Below are positions 54,888 through 64,000 of a DNA stretch of 64,000 nt, one piece after another (position 1 is the first letter of the stretch; each line of letters opens with the position of its first letter). A program made the translations under genes and the position numbers. Source of the DNA: JAHDDW01 sp964648795 (lineage in GTDB: Bacteria; Actinomycetota; Acidimicrobiia; Acidimicrobiales; SZUA-35); NCBI GenBank assembly GCA_964648795.1, contig CAZYMB010000001.1, positions 62,001-126,000 on the forward strand. Reading direction: 5' to 3'. A model generated the notes under the pieces. It did not search any database. It was not told the DNA's origin and saw nothing but the letters and a program-made list of their open reading frames with translations.

Positions 54888-56393
54888 CTAGCTGCGCGCA
54901 AGCTTTTTCTTAACCATCTCTTTAACGGAGCCAAGTTCAACTCTGTCCGCAAAGGACCAGGCTAGAGCTGAGAAGATGAGTGTCCCGGCCGTGCCAGCTA
55001 TCAGAATTGTAATAATGCTTTGTCCACCAAAGAGACTCGGCAGCGTATAGCTAATGGCGCCAACTGCGGCAGCCGTGAGTGGCGCTCTACCAAAAGGTCG
55101 CAAACCACTCTTTGAATACACAAACCAAGCATTGAGAAGGTTTTGGGTAGCAACTGCAATAACCCAAGCGACCGCGGCACCGATGAGTCCGAATGGTGGA
55201 ACCAGTGCGAAAGTGAGGGCGACATCAACTACAAGAGCAATAGCTATTGTTAGTAGTGATCTCTTGGAGCGCCCCAGCATTAGCAGTGTGATATCAACGG
55301 GTCCGGCCAGAGGGCTGATGGTCATTCCAATAGCCAGAATGCTTAGCGCTGTTGCGCCGGGGGCAACTTCTGCGTCGAGCAGGCTAGCAACACCTTCTGC
55401 CTTAAATGCAAGAAACACAAAGTATGGAACGGTGGCAAGAAGCATCCAAGAACCAATTTGGCTGATTAGCTTCTGTGCTTTTTCAAGATTGTTTGCAGCG
55501 ATTGCTCGTCGGAGCCCTGGCGACGTTGCTTGTGTGATACTTGCAGACATAAAGTTGCCGGCGGTAACGAACCGTGTAACTGAACCGTAGATTCCTGCCA
55601 GAGAGTCTCCGGCGATAGCAGCGACCAATATTTGGTCGATTCGTTCAAGTAGGCTCTGTAGCGCTACCGAGGCTGCTCTTGGTCTTGTATATGTCCAGAA
55701 TTCTTTGCTGGTAAGAGCCTGTTCTCCATTGGTCGTTAGTGCGCCCATTTTTATGGCTGCGCCAGTGGCAAGTAAGAGACTGATGACAAGAGGAATACTC
55801 CAGGTTAAGCCCACGAGGAAACCTTGTTCCAGAAGAGAATCTGTCGTCGAGAACGCTACAACAACTAATAGGAGTAGTTGAGCCAGGGGACGAAACACCT
55901 GGTTGATTAGTACATGAGGGATCACAGATCCAAGAGATCGGGTCACTCCAAGCATAATTATTAGAACTGACCATGCAGGAATCGCTGGGGCAGCGGTGCG
56001 CAACATGGCTTGACGTGCCCCTGAGTTTTCGTCGCCAATTAGTTCAGCGATTTGTGGCGCCAAGAAAAACGTTGTAAGTCCAAGAACAACCGACAAGATA
56101 ACAACCGGCCTAAGAGCGGCACCAAGAATTGGTCTCATGTTTATAGCGTTGCCGTCGTCGTCCATTCCTTTGGGGGCGAAGAATACAAAACCTGTCTGAG
56201 CTCCCAAGCTCGAACCGTTTCCAATTATTGAAACTAAAGCAGTGACCGCAAAGAATACACCGGCGAAAGCGAGACTCTCCTTTGCAGCTACAGCAGCAAT
56301 ACCAAAGTTAGAAATCATGGTTGCGACAGCACCCACCATGGACAGACTCGTCGCAGCGCCTGCGCTTTGGTGCTTGAGTTGTTTAGCTGTCAT
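54888..56393 (-). CDS. Oligosaccharide flippase-like membrane protein
   Basis: A 501-residue integral membrane protein with about 12-14 helices and the pattern of the MOP superfamily (Wzx, MurJ and related). Recognisable parts are the long hydrophobic runs AAVAAKESLAFAGVFFAVTAL, LEQGFLVGLTWSIPLVISLLLATGA, and GLIGAAVAWVIAVATQNLLNAWFVY near the end (written in pieces). It would flip lipid-linked sugars across the membrane. It is divergent from the Alg14/Alg13-like glycosyltransferase pair, which supports a role in the same envelope polysaccharide. Confidence 0.8.
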   Translation of the reverse strand: MTAKQLKHQSAGAATSLSMVGAVATMISNFGIAAVAAKESLAFAGVFFAVTALVSIIGNGSSLGAQTGFVFFAPKGMDDDGNAINMRPILGAALRPVVILSVVLGLTTFFLAPQIAELIGDENSGARQAMLRTAAPAIPAWSVLIIMLGVTRSLGSVIPHVLINQVFRPLAQLLLLVVVAFSTTDSLLEQGFLVGLTWSIPLVISLLLATGAAIKMGALTTNGEQALTSKEFWTYTRPRAASVALQSLLERIDQILVAAIAGDSLAGIYGSVTRFVTAGNFMSASITQATSPGLRRAIAANNLEKAQKLISQIGSWMLLATVPYFVFLAFKAEGVASLLDAEVAPGATALSILAIGMTISPLAGPVDITLLMLGRSKRSLLTIAIALVVDVALTFALVPPFGLIGAAVAWVIAVATQNLLNAWFVYSKSGLRPFGRAPLTAAAVGAISYTLPSLFGGQSIITILIAGTAGTLIFSALAWSFADRVELGSVKEMVKKKLARS

Positions 56394-56440
56394 GATCTCA
56401 TCCAGCGGCTCTGGTTCGGGTGCCCTAAATTAGGACACTT

Positions 56441-56462
56441 AAGCCTTGAGATCGGCTTTTTT
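56441..56462 (+). terminator. Terminator-like hairpin in the flippase-glycosyltransferase gap
   Basis: AAGCC (56441-56445) pairs with GGCTT (56454-56458) around an 8-base loop and is followed by TTTT. It lies on the plus strand in the 185-base divergent gap, before the glycosyltransferase genes, so it may be an attenuator in their leader or a chance hairpin; the stem is only five pairs. Confidence 0.35.
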
Positions 56463-56578
56463 GCTCTGACAGTTAGCTAAACAAGCCGATATTTCTTTAA
56501 AGCCAGTGGGTTATTTGGCCGTAATTAGGTTCATAAGCTTTGCGAATCTGAGAAGGTTCGGACGAATTTGGTGGATCA

Positions 56579-57055
56579 ATGGCGAATCAATTGAATGAGC
56601 AGCACAAAAACTTGCTGTTTGTGTCCTCATCTGGTGGACATTTATCCCAGCTTCTGCAGCTGGAACCATGGTGGCGTCACCACCAAAGACATTGGGTAAC
56701 GTTCGATCTGGCAGATGCTCATTCGAAGCTCTCTGACGAGCCTGTGACATTTGCTCACTTCCCGACTACTCGCAACATCCCGAACATGATCAGAAATACA
56801 GCGTTGGCTTTTAAAGTGCTTCGTAAGCTAAAGCCTGATGTAGTGATTTCAAATGGAGCCGGTGTGGCTTTCCCTTTCTTTGTGGTTGCTCGGGCTCTAA
56901 AAATCCCAACAGTGTATGTTGAGGTTTATGATCGAATAAATTCTGCGACATTGACAGGCAAACTTTGCAAACCATTTACGACAGAGTTTCTAGTCCAGTG
57001 GCCAGAACAAGAAGAAATATATGAAGGATCCAAATTAGTAGGAGCTCTGTACTGA
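56579..57055 (+). CDS. Alg14/PssD-like glycosyltransferase subunit
   Basis: A 158-residue protein related to Alg14 and PssD, the membrane-anchor and acceptor-binding half of a split family 28-type glycosyltransferase. It begins with FVSSSGGHLSQLLQLEPWW and continues DVVISNGAGVAFPFFVVARALKIPTVYVEVY. Its partner (Alg13/PssE-like) follows after one base. Together they usually add a sugar to a lipid-linked precursor. It opens a run of four plus-strand glycosyltransferase genes. Confidence 0.9.
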   Translation: MANQLNEQHKNLLFVSSSGGHLSQLLQLEPWWRHHQRHWVTFDLADAHSKLSDEPVTFAHFPTTRNIPNMIRNTALAFKVLRKLKPDVVISNGAGVAFPFFVVARALKIPTVYVEVYDRINSATLTGKLCKPFTTEFLVQWPEQEEIYEGSKLVGALY

Positions 57056-57056
57056 T

Positions 57057-57668
57057 ATGACAGATTCGTCTAGAACCCCTTTAGTCGTTGTTTCGGTTGG
57101 AACCGACCTTCATGAGTTTGATCGGATGATCGACTGGATGGATGCTTGGAATCCACAGTTTGACGTTCAGGTGATAATCCAGCGAGGTACTTCTAAATAC
57201 TCTTATGCCTGGGACTCACGTGAATTGATTCCGCATGCCGAGCTGCTTGACCTGTTTCGTGCAGCAACAGTAGTTATAAGTCACGGTGGCCCTTCAACGG
57301 TCATGGATGCCCGCTACTGTAAAAAGTTTCCGATTGTAGTGGCTCGTAACCCTGAGTTTGATGAGCATGTTGATGAACATCAAATGGAGTTTGCGAAACA
57401 TTTGGATCGTAACGGTGTGGCCAAGGTTATTGATTCTCAAGAAGAGTTTTACGCTGCTTTAAATGAGGGCATCGCTAACCCATCTTCAATGACTATTGAA
57501 ACAAGTGACGGTGCTATTGCTGGTGTTGTCGAGTTTGCCAGTGTCGTAGACGGCTTGCTAGGAACAACTACGCCCATCTATGCAGAAGCATCCCAAGACA
57601 ATAACACTTCAACCCAAAGCGTTGACAGTGCTTTTGAGAACGCAGAACTAAACGCAGGAGAAGCGTAA
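57057..57668 (+). CDS. Alg13/PssE-like glycosyltransferase catalytic subunit
   Basis: A 203-residue catalytic half of the split glycosyltransferase. Motifs: VVSVGTDLHEFDRMIDWM at the start (the nucleotide-sugar site usually reads VxVGT), FRAATVVISHGGPSTVMDA and RNPEFDEHVDEHQMEFA near the sugar nucleotide-binding region. The tail after about 175 is acidic and disordered. The stop is followed directly by the ATG of the GT2 gene. Confidence 0.9.
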   Translation: MTDSSRTPLVVVSVGTDLHEFDRMIDWMDAWNPQFDVQVIIQRGTSKYSYAWDSRELIPHAELLDLFRAATVVISHGGPSTVMDARYCKKFPIVVARNPEFDEHVDEHQMEFAKHLDRNGVAKVIDSQEEFYAALNEGIANPSSMTIETSDGAIAGVVEFASVVDGLLGTTTPIYAEASQDNNTSTQSVDSAFENAELNAGEA

Positions 57669-58592
57669 ATGAGTGAGAGCAGACAGTATGCAAAAGTGTC
57701 GGCAATTATCGCTACGCGTAACCGTCCAGAGCTACTGCGGCGTGCGATTGATGCGATTTGGAATCAGGATTACAAAGGCGAGATAGAAATCGTTGTTGTC
57801 TTTGACCAATGTGAACCCGACGAAACACTAGTAGCCGAGGAACGAAATCGTTCACTAAAAGTTACTTCTAATGTTCGTTCTCAGGGTCTAGCCGGTGGCC
57901 GCAACAGCGGTGTCGACTACGCCACTGGCGAATGGGTTGCCTACTGCGACGACGACGACGAATGGTTGCCAGCAAAGCTAAGTTCGCAGTTCACTGCGAT
58001 AGAGAATACTCCGGGAGCTAAAGCAGCTTGTACAGGTATCTTTATTAACTTCGAAGGTGAAGACACAGCACGGATTCCAGATCCAAAGGGTGTCAAGCTA
58101 GAAGATTTCATTCGTGATCGGATGACAGAAGTTCACCCTTCAGCCTGGTTGGTTAATCGTGAGTTCTTACTTAACGAAGTTGGCTATGTAGACGAAGAGA
58201 TCCCAGGTGGTTACGCCGAAGACTACGACTTCATTCTGCGTACAGTAAAGAGGACAACTCTGGCTGTAGCTGATGCTCCACTTGTCAGAATCTATTGGCA
58301 CGGCGCATCATTCTTCTTCGAGAGATGGAAGATGATCGATGAAGCTCTGCAGTACCTAATCGAAAAGCATCCGGAATTTGCTGACGATCCGCGAGGTCTA
58401 GCAAGGATTAAAGGCCAGCAAGCTGTTGCTAGAGCTGCAATGGGTGATCGAAAGGAAGCATTGAGCGCAGTAGTGGAAGTAGCTAAGCTCAACCCGCTTG
58501 AGAAGCGAAACGCATTGGCTCTTGTAGTGGCCTTAGGTTTGCCAGCCGAGTTTGCTCTAAAACAAGCCCACAAAATTGGTAAGGGCATCTAG
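57669..58592 (+). CDS. Family 2 glycosyltransferase
   Basis: A 307-residue GT-A fold enzyme. The nucleotide-sugar domain shows VSAIIATRNRPELLRRAIDA, VVVFDQCEPDE, GLAGGRNSGVDYATGEWVAYCDDDDEW (Asp cluster for the metal; parts GLAGGRNSGVD and AYCDDDDEW) and EDYDFILR. The sugar and acceptor are unknown. The ATG directly follows the PssE-like stop, so the three genes form an operon. Confidence 0.9.
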   Translation: MSESRQYAKVSAIIATRNRPELLRRAIDAIWNQDYKGEIEIVVVFDQCEPDETLVAEERNRSLKVTSNVRSQGLAGGRNSGVDYATGEWVAYCDDDDEWLPAKLSSQFTAIENTPGAKAACTGIFINFEGEDTARIPDPKGVKLEDFIRDRMTEVHPSAWLVNREFLLNEVGYVDEEIPGGYAEDYDFILRTVKRTTLAVADAPLVRIYWHGASFFFERWKMIDEALQYLIEKHPEFADDPRGLARIKGQQAVARAAMGDRKEALSAVVEVAKLNPLEKRNALALVVALGLPAEFALKQAHKIGKGI

Positions 58593-58762
58593 CCCCTTAG
58601 GATCTCATCTCGATAATGGCTGAGGCCCTATTTTTAGCCGCCTAGCTATAGGCAATTGCAATTTCTGGGCCATTAGGACTAAACAACGATTTCTAAGTGC
58701 CGATGGCGGGTTGTGAGAAAAAATACGTTGTCTAACAGCTGTGAAATGCTTGGGGGTATCTC

Positions 58763-59851
58763 ATGAAGATCGGCATTATTGCTCCACCATGGGTTCCAGT
58801 CCCACCTGTTGCCTACGGAGGAACCGAACTTGTTATAGATACGTTGGCTCGTGGACTGGCTGTTGCCGGTCACGACGTAGAACTATTCGCCACCGGAGAC
58901 TCAACTTGCCCGGTGGACACTAAGTACCTTCTCGAAGAAGCTGAAGGTCAAAGAATCGCTAACTCATGCATTGAGATTAAGCATCTGATAGCTGGCTACA
59001 CAGAGCTCGCTAAAGACGTTGACATTATCCACGACCACACATTGCTAGGCCCTATTTATGGTCCGTCAGTTACTGATACTCCGATTGTTACTACTAACCA
59101 CTTTCCATACTCAGATGACACACATCTCATTTGGGAGCAGGTTACGCAAGGTCGTGGCAAGATTATTTCTATTTCGCACCATCATGCATCGCTAGCGTCA
59201 CCTGACACAGTTGTTGACACAGTGATTCACCATGGCGTCGACATTAGTCGCTTCCCAGATGGTGCAGGAGAGGGTGGCTACTTAGCTTTCCTTGGTCGTA
59301 TGGTCACACAAAAAGGTGTTCATACTGCTGTTGAAGTGGCTCGCAAGGCCGGAATGCCTCTCAAGATCGCAGCTAAGATGCGTGAACCAAGAGAGATCGA
59401 GTATTTTGAGAAGCACGTTAAGCCATATTTAACCTCTGATATCGAATACCTTGGTGAGCTTGGACCCAAAGACAAGTTCGAGCTTCTTTCTGGTGCAAAA
59501 GCATTGTTGAATCCTATTCGTTGGCATGAGCCATTCGGAATGGTGATGATCGAATCAATGGCTTGTGGAACGCCCGTAATTGTGTTCCCGCAAGGAGCTG
59601 CTCCGGAAATCGTCACGGATGGACTAACTGGCTTTGTTGTTAACAACGAAGATGAAATGGTTAAAGCAGTTGGCAAGGTCGATCAAATTAACCGAAGAGC
59701 TTGCAAGTTCGAAGTTGAAACGCGTTTCTCAATGAAGCGAATGGTTCAAGACCATGTTGATTTCTACGAAAAAGCAATAGCTGAATCTCACACTCCTGCG
59801 GTTGTAGAAACAGAACAAATTGACTTGGCAGCTAAGTCAATCAAGCTGTAG
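58763..59851 (+). CDS. Family 4 glycosyltransferase
   Basis: A 362-residue GT-B enzyme. The N-terminal domain opens with APPWVPVPPVAYGGTELVID, in which YGG binds the sugar nucleotide, and contains FATGDS. The C-terminal domain has FLGRMVTQKGVHTAVEVARK and the EPFGMVMIESMACGTPVI signature (EX7E). Product unknown. It is separated by 170 bases from the GT2 gene and may have its own promoter; a hairpin (GCCTA, four bases, TAGGC at 58640-58653) lies in the gap. Confidence 0.9.
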   Translation: MKIGIIAPPWVPVPPVAYGGTELVIDTLARGLAVAGHDVELFATGDSTCPVDTKYLLEEAEGQRIANSCIEIKHLIAGYTELAKDVDIIHDHTLLGPIYGPSVTDTPIVTTNHFPYSDDTHLIWEQVTQGRGKIISISHHHASLASPDTVVDTVIHHGVDISRFPDGAGEGGYLAFLGRMVTQKGVHTAVEVARKAGMPLKIAAKMREPREIEYFEKHVKPYLTSDIEYLGELGPKDKFELLSGAKALLNPIRWHEPFGMVMIESMACGTPVIVFPQGAAPEIVTDGLTGFVVNNEDEMVKAVGKVDQINRRACKFEVETRFSMKRMVQDHVDFYEKAIAESHTPAVVETEQIDLAAKSIKL

Positions 59852-59883
59852 CCGCACATAATAACTGAATACTCGGTGATACC

Positions 59884-61170
59884 ATGGGTAGGGTGGCACC
59901 GATATCTAGACATCTGCTGAGCGACACATCGCAAGTCGAAGATGGTCGGCTTCTAGTTGGCGGAGTTAGTGTCACCGATTTAGTGGCCGAATTTGGAACA
60001 CCACTCTTTATATATGACGAAGACCACATCAAGGCACGTTGTGCCGAAGCAGTCGCAGTGTTTGGTGGGTACGCAACCTATGCGTCTAAAGCTTTCTCTT
60101 GTAGGTATATGGCCAAGTTAGTTACCGACTGCGGCATGGGTATTGATGTTTCAACTGGCGGCGAACTCGAGATAGCACTTCGGGCTGGGGTCAATCCTTC
60201 GGTCATCACATTCCATGGCAATAATAAATCGATCGACGAACTACAGCGAGCGATAACTGTCGGTGTTGGCAAGATCGTGGTTGATTCATTTGATGAGCTT
60301 GACCGACTCGAGTACCTGCATTCCCAGAACTTGTCAGTCGTCCCGAATATTTTGATTCGGGTAACTCCTGGTGTTAAAGCTGAAACACACAAGTATGTGG
60401 CAACGGGCCAAGACGACTCTAAGTTTGGCTTAACGGTTTCGACTGGCGATGCCCAAGTCTGTATTGATAAGGCAATAGCCTCTCCGGCAGTTAACTTGCT
60501 TGGGATTCATGCTCACATTGGTTCGCAAGTATTTATTGTTGATTCTTTTGTCAAAGCGTTCCGTGTTCTGGCTGACATTGCAGATCCTTATGATTTCGAA
60601 GAGATAATAATTGGTGGCGGTATTGGTGTGCCTTACGTTAATGGGGAGCATGCTCCTTCTATCACCGAGTGGGCAACAGCTGTAACCGAAGAAGCTGAAA
60701 GACTTGGTGTTACAGCCAAAGTCGGGATTGAGCCCGGCCGGTCAATTGTGGCCGCAGCGGGAATGACTGCGTACACAGTTGGAACTGTTAAAAAGATACC
60801 TGGGGTGAGAAATTTCGTCGCTGTCGATGGCGGAATGAGCGATAACCCAAGACCAATAATGTATGACTCAGGCTATGAGACGTTCTGTCCGAACAATATG
60901 TCTGATCCACGAGAATTCACTGCAAACCTTGTAGGCAAACACTGCGAGAGCGGAGACATCATCGTCGCCGACGCCGAACTGCCTAAGACAATATCGATCG
61001 GTGACTTAGTTGTTACACCGGTGACCGGAGCATACGGGTACGGCATGGCATCAAATTACAACAGCGTTGGTAAGCCTGCGGTTGTCTTTGTGTCTAACGG
61101 TGAGGCAAAGTTAGTGCAGCGTAGAGAAACGCTAGATGATTTGTTCAACACAGATATTTTCGATGGCTGA
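59884..61170 (+). CDS. lysA: Diaminopimelate decarboxylase
   Basis: A 428-residue PLP enzyme that makes lysine from meso-diaminopimelate. Motifs: FGTPLFIYDEDHIKARC, YASKAFSC with the PLP Lys, GIHAHIGSQ, EPGRSIVAAAG, and the C-terminal DGGMSDNPRPIMYDSGYE with CESGDIIVAD. Length is normal. The order lysA-hom-thrC is the usual actinobacterial one, with hom 98 bases downstream. Confidence 0.96.
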   Translation: MGRVAPISRHLLSDTSQVEDGRLLVGGVSVTDLVAEFGTPLFIYDEDHIKARCAEAVAVFGGYATYASKAFSCRYMAKLVTDCGMGIDVSTGGELEIALRAGVNPSVITFHGNNKSIDELQRAITVGVGKIVVDSFDELDRLEYLHSQNLSVVPNILIRVTPGVKAETHKYVATGQDDSKFGLTVSTGDAQVCIDKAIASPAVNLLGIHAHIGSQVFIVDSFVKAFRVLADIADPYDFEEIIIGGGIGVPYVNGEHAPSITEWATAVTEEAERLGVTAKVGIEPGRSIVAAAGMTAYTVGTVKKIPGVRNFVAVDGGMSDNPRPIMYDSGYETFCPNNMSDPREFTANLVGKHCESGDIIVADAELPKTISIGDLVVTPVTGAYGYGMASNYNSVGKPAVVFVSNGEAKLVQRRETLDDLFNTDIFDG

Positions 61171-61268
61171 GTGATTTCTCAGTCATTACCCAGTGTTGTT
61201 TGCGTTCTCCTCGGATCTCTTTGAGCACATAGAACTAGAGCAGGTCTTTAAGTCGGCTTTGAGGTTTA

Positions 61269-62645
61269 GTGCAACTTTCTAGAATGCTGCGGGTGCTAGT
61301 GTCACATGCAATGACTAGCGAGACCAAACCTGTTTCTTCTTTGACAAACCCAACGGTCAGAATCGGCCTTTTAGGTTATGGAACGGTTGGTTCTTCGCTT
61401 GCTCGACTTTTGATTGAAAGACGTGAGGCTTTACTAGAAGCGTCGGGAGTCAATTTTGAGCTAACCAAGGTAGCGGTGCGGAACCCAGACAAATACGACT
61501 TTGACGGCCCGTTTACCGTAAGTAGTAGTGCCGAGGATGTTGTTACTGATCCTGATGTCGACCTAGTTGTTGAACTAATTGGTGGAATTGAGCCAGCCCG
61601 AGAGCTTATCTTGATGGCACTAGGTGCTGGCAAACCAGTCGTTACTGGCAATAAAGAACTTATAGCTAATCACGGCTTAGACCTCGCGAAAATAGCCAAC
61701 TTGAATCAGGTAGACCTTCTGTTCGAGGCTTCTACTGCCGGAGCTATTCCAATTCTGCGACCATTGCGTGAATCACTGCTGGGCGAAGAAGTGCAGCAGA
61801 TTGTTGGAATCGTAAATGGAACAACAAATTACATACTCAGTCAGATGTCAGAGACAGGCGCAGCTTTTGATGATGCTCTAGCGGAAGCTCAGCGACTTGG
61901 TTACGCCGAAGCCGATCCAACCGCCGATGTCGAAGGCCACGACGCAGCAGCCAAAGCGGCAATCATGAGCTCCATAGCTTTTGGTGGCCACATCCAAGAG
62001 GCAGATGTTGCTTGTGAAGGCATTACCTCTGTCACAGCAGCCGATATTGAAACAGCGAAGAGCCTTGGCTATGTGATCAAGCTTTTGGCTGTTTGTTCTT
62101 CTGATAGTCCTGACCGGATTTCGGCTCGGGTTGCTCCAACCCTTGTGCCTGTAGGCCACCCACTGGCTGCGGTACGAGGCTCTTATAATGCAGTGTTTGT
62201 TAGAGGCTCAGCGTCGAGTGAATTAATGTTCTACGGGCGAGGTGCCGGTGGACGCCCAACTGCGAGTGCAGTGCTAGGCGACATTGTTGATGCTTCTCGA
62301 AATCTTGTGCAGGGAACGTATCGTGAACTGCCAAGCCCAAAGTTGTTGGGAGAGCAAGACCCGGGCGTCGATCAAACAAGTTTCTTTGTTGTAGTTGAAG
62401 TAGATGACACCCCGGGTGTGCTTTCTGAAATTTCCGGAGTGTTTGCCAAGCATCAAGTGTCTATAAATAGAGTCGAGCAAACGCCAATTGCTCAATCTGA
62501 CGAGCAAGATGCACAGCAAATGGCACGGATCGTATTTACAACTCAGTCGGCTTCTGAGTCGGCGTTTGCCAATCTGTTCGAAGAGCTAGAAGATTTGACT
62601 ACCGTCAGTAAAGTTGTCACTAAAATACGCATTCTTGACGAGTAG
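61269..62645 (+). CDS. hom: Homoserine dehydrogenase
   Basis: A 458-residue enzyme of the threonine and methionine branch, reducing aspartate semialdehyde to homoserine. GTG at 61269 has a GAGG ribosome site, but ATG at 61284 or 61311 (MTSETKPV) fits the family start better. Motifs: IGLLGYGTVGSS, PVVTGNKELIANHG, VNGTTNYILSQMSE and ADPTADVEGHDAAAKAAIMS. A C-terminal ACT domain (SFFVVVEVDDTPGVLSEIS) indicates feedback regulation, commonly by threonine. thrC follows. Confidence 0.95.
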   Translation: MQLSRMLRVLVSHAMTSETKPVSSLTNPTVRIGLLGYGTVGSSLARLLIERREALLEASGVNFELTKVAVRNPDKYDFDGPFTVSSSAEDVVTDPDVDLVVELIGGIEPARELILMALGAGKPVVTGNKELIANHGLDLAKIANLNQVDLLFEASTAGAIPILRPLRESLLGEEVQQIVGIVNGTTNYILSQMSETGAAFDDALAEAQRLGYAEADPTADVEGHDAAAKAAIMSSIAFGGHIQEADVACEGITSVTAADIETAKSLGYVIKLLAVCSSDSPDRISARVAPTLVPVGHPLAAVRGSYNAVFVRGSASSELMFYGRGAGGRPTASAVLGDIVDASRNLVQGTYRELPSPKLLGEQDPGVDQTSFFVVVEVDDTPGVLSEISGVFAKHQVSINRVEQTPIAQSDEQDAQQMARIVFTTQSASESAFANLFEELEDLTTVSKVVTKIRILDE

Positions 62646-62687
62646 TTAAGTCCAGACAAATACCAATCTCTCATTTAGGATTAGACA

Positions 62688-64000
62688 GTGCTGTACCAAT
62701 CATCTCGTGGGCAAGAATGTAAACACCTGAGTGAGATTATCGTTGACGGTTTAGCTCCTGATGGCGGACTCTATTCTCCAATAGAGCTTCCTTCTGTTAG
62801 CGATGTTTCAATTCAAGAGCTGATGGCAACAACATCGGTCAAAGAAGCTATCAAGGGCTTGTTTGATGCGTTCTCACCCTCTTGGCCAGTTAAGGGAGAT
62901 CTTGACTCTTTAATAGAGGCAGCGTACTCAGAGTTTAGAATTCCCGAGCTATCTCAGATTAAATCAGTATCACAAGATCTGAGCCTGCTTGATCTAACCC
63001 AAGGTCCAACTTTTGCTTTCAAAGATTTCGCCCTGTGTTTGTTGGGTCCACTACTCGATCACGCTCTAGCCGATAAGAAATCCGGTGACCTGCCTGCAGT
63101 TGTTCTAGGGGCAACGTCGGGTGACACAGGTTCGGCTGCCATCAACGGACTGAAGAACAGTGAGGGCTTTGCAGTCGTCATGTTATACCCGCATGGCAAA
63201 GTAAGTGAAATTCAACGTCGCCAAATGACAACGGTTGCTTCTTCTTCAGTTCATAACTTAGCGGTAGAGGGCTCATTCGATGACTGTCAGGACTTGGTTA
63301 AACAAAGTTTCGTCGATACAAACCTGAGAAACTCAATGAACTTGATTGCCGTCAATTCAGTCAACTTTGCCAGGGTTCTCATTCAGATTAGTTATTACAT
63401 TGCAGGTGTCAATCAATGGAAGACTCAACAGTCCAGTAAGCCAGGTGGGGTAACTGTGCCAAACATAGTGGTGCCAACTGGCAATTGCGGCAACGTTCTG
63501 GCAGCCTGGTATGCCAAACAACTGGGGGCCGATATTGGCAATATTGTTGTTGCAACTAACGAGAATGATTCGTTCGTCAGGTTCTTAGAGTCTGGTGAAT
63601 TAAACCATGTTGTCGTGCGTCAAACCCCAAGCCCCAGTATGGACATTCAGATACCATCTAACTTGGAACGTATCCTTTGGCATTTCAGCGGGCAGGACTC
63701 GCAACTAATAGCGTCGCTGATGTCCGAGTACAAGACTAATAAGAACGTTAAGTTCCCAGATGAAATCATGGAACAACTTCGTTCGGAATTTATGGCAGGC
63801 AGTGCCAGTAATGAAGAAACGCTCGACACGATAGCTAAGGTCTATAACGATTATCAAATAGTTATAGATCCTCACACGGCTGCCGGGGTAGCAGTTGCAA
63901 CAAAGCTGGACAGTGGAGGTGACAATAGCCACAACATTGTGGCAGAAACTGCAGCACCGGATAAATTCTTGGATGCTGTCTCACAAGCAATCGGCGCTAG
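62688..64000 (+). CDS. thrC: Threonine synthase (3' end beyond window)
   Basis: A PLP enzyme turning O-phosphohomoserine into threonine, open to the right edge: 437 complete codons are inside and no in-frame stop is reached. Start is GTG at 62688. Motifs: RGQECKHLSEIIVDGLAPDGGLY, TQGPTFAFKDFA with the PLP Lys, GATSGDTGSAAI, VPTGNCGNVLAAWYA and the C-terminal IDPHTAAGVAVA. It is nearly complete, since the family ends soon after AAPDKFLDAV. It lies 42 bases after hom, and thrB would be expected next. Confidence 0.95.
   Translation, partial: MLYQSSRGQECKHLSEIIVDGLAPDGGLYSPIELPSVSDVSIQELMATTSVKEAIKGLFDAFSPSWPVKGDLDSLIEAAYSEFRIPELSQIKSVSQDLSLLDLTQGPTFAFKDFALCLLGPLLDHALADKKSGDLPAVVLGATSGDTGSAAINGLKNSEGFAVVMLYPHGKVSEIQRRQMTTVASSSVHNLAVEGSFDDCQDLVKQSFVDTNLRNSMNLIAVNSVNFARVLIQISYYIAGVNQWKTQQSSKPGGVTVPNIVVPTGNCGNVLAAWYAKQLGADIGNIVVATNENDSFVRFLESGELNHVVVRQTPSPSMDIQIPSNLERILWHFSGQDSQLIASLMSEYKTNKNVKFPDEIMEQLRSEFMAGSASNEETLDTIAKVYNDYQIVIDPHTAAGVAVATKLDSGGDNSHNIVAETAAPDKFLDAVSQAIGA

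Noticed and set aside
58579..58635. Terminator after the GT2 gene
   Set aside because: TAAGGG pairs with CCCTTA but no T run follows, and the later T run has no proper stem before it.

Overview
The window is a compact 64 kb chromosomal segment with an estimated GC content a little under 50 percent, few intergenic gaps and many GTG or TTG starts. Gene content points to an actinobacterium: dnaK-grpE-dnaJ-hspR with an HspR (HAIR) operator, clpC, disA, clpS next to a DUF2017 gene, a biotin-dependent acyl-CoA carboxylase beta subunit followed by a tiny epsilon-like gene, and lysA-hom-thrC. The modest GC, the streamlined spacing and the Trp-rich GWY-type N-terminus of one membrane protein fit an uncultivated aquatic Acidimicrobiia-like lineage. 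That placement is inference from gene content, not a phylogeny.

Layout. 1-4.5 kb: exonuclease VII (xseA/xseB) divergent from a GGDEF-EAL protein. 4.6-8.1 kb: a DivIVA-like coiled-coil protein and two tandem unknown genes that look distantly related. 8.2-13.9 kb: an ABC exporter, a trehalose-phosphatase/GH15 fusion and a repeat-rich unknown. 14-19.6 kb: an unknown gene, a HesB-like protein, an HTH-ImmA/IrrE-type metalloprotease, a 5'-3' exonuclease, a LigD-type polymerase/primase, an ATP-dependent ligase and another unknown; this reads as a possible DNA-damage island. 19.7-22.7 kb: acyl-CoA carboxylase genes, yaaA and a membrane protein. 22.8-26.5 kb: a secreted propeller/Fn3-like protein, a lipoprotein and a degenerate GGDEF membrane protein. 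26.6-30.6 kb: the heat-shock operon.

30.6-39.2 kb: purA, an acidic zinc-finger protein, purB, a Cys/Met-metabolism PLP enzyme, a GNAT protein, nadC and a polyprenyl diphosphate synthase. 39.4-47.5 kb: clpC, an unusual lipoprotein-TM-HAD fusion, disA, ispD, ispF, an rRNA/tRNA methyltransferase and a membrane protein. Then tRNA-Thr(UGU), a LytR_C-like protein, pyrD and pyrE, DUF2017-clpS-ctaA, an SGNH hydrolase, an M23 peptidase with DUF4214-like repeats and an MpaB-type oxygenase. 54.9-59.9 kb: an envelope polysaccharide block (flippase, Alg14/Alg13-like pair, GT2, GT4). The window ends in lysA, hom and a thrC that runs off the edge.

No CRISPR array, insertion sequence, prophage or rRNA was seen. 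The main candidates for something new are the 14-19.6 kb repair-like island, the lipoprotein-HAD fusion between clpC and disA, the tandem unknown pair at 6.2-8.1 kb, and several perfect palindromes that look like operators (4558-4573, 19681-19698, and 26575-26597 next to the HAIR site).
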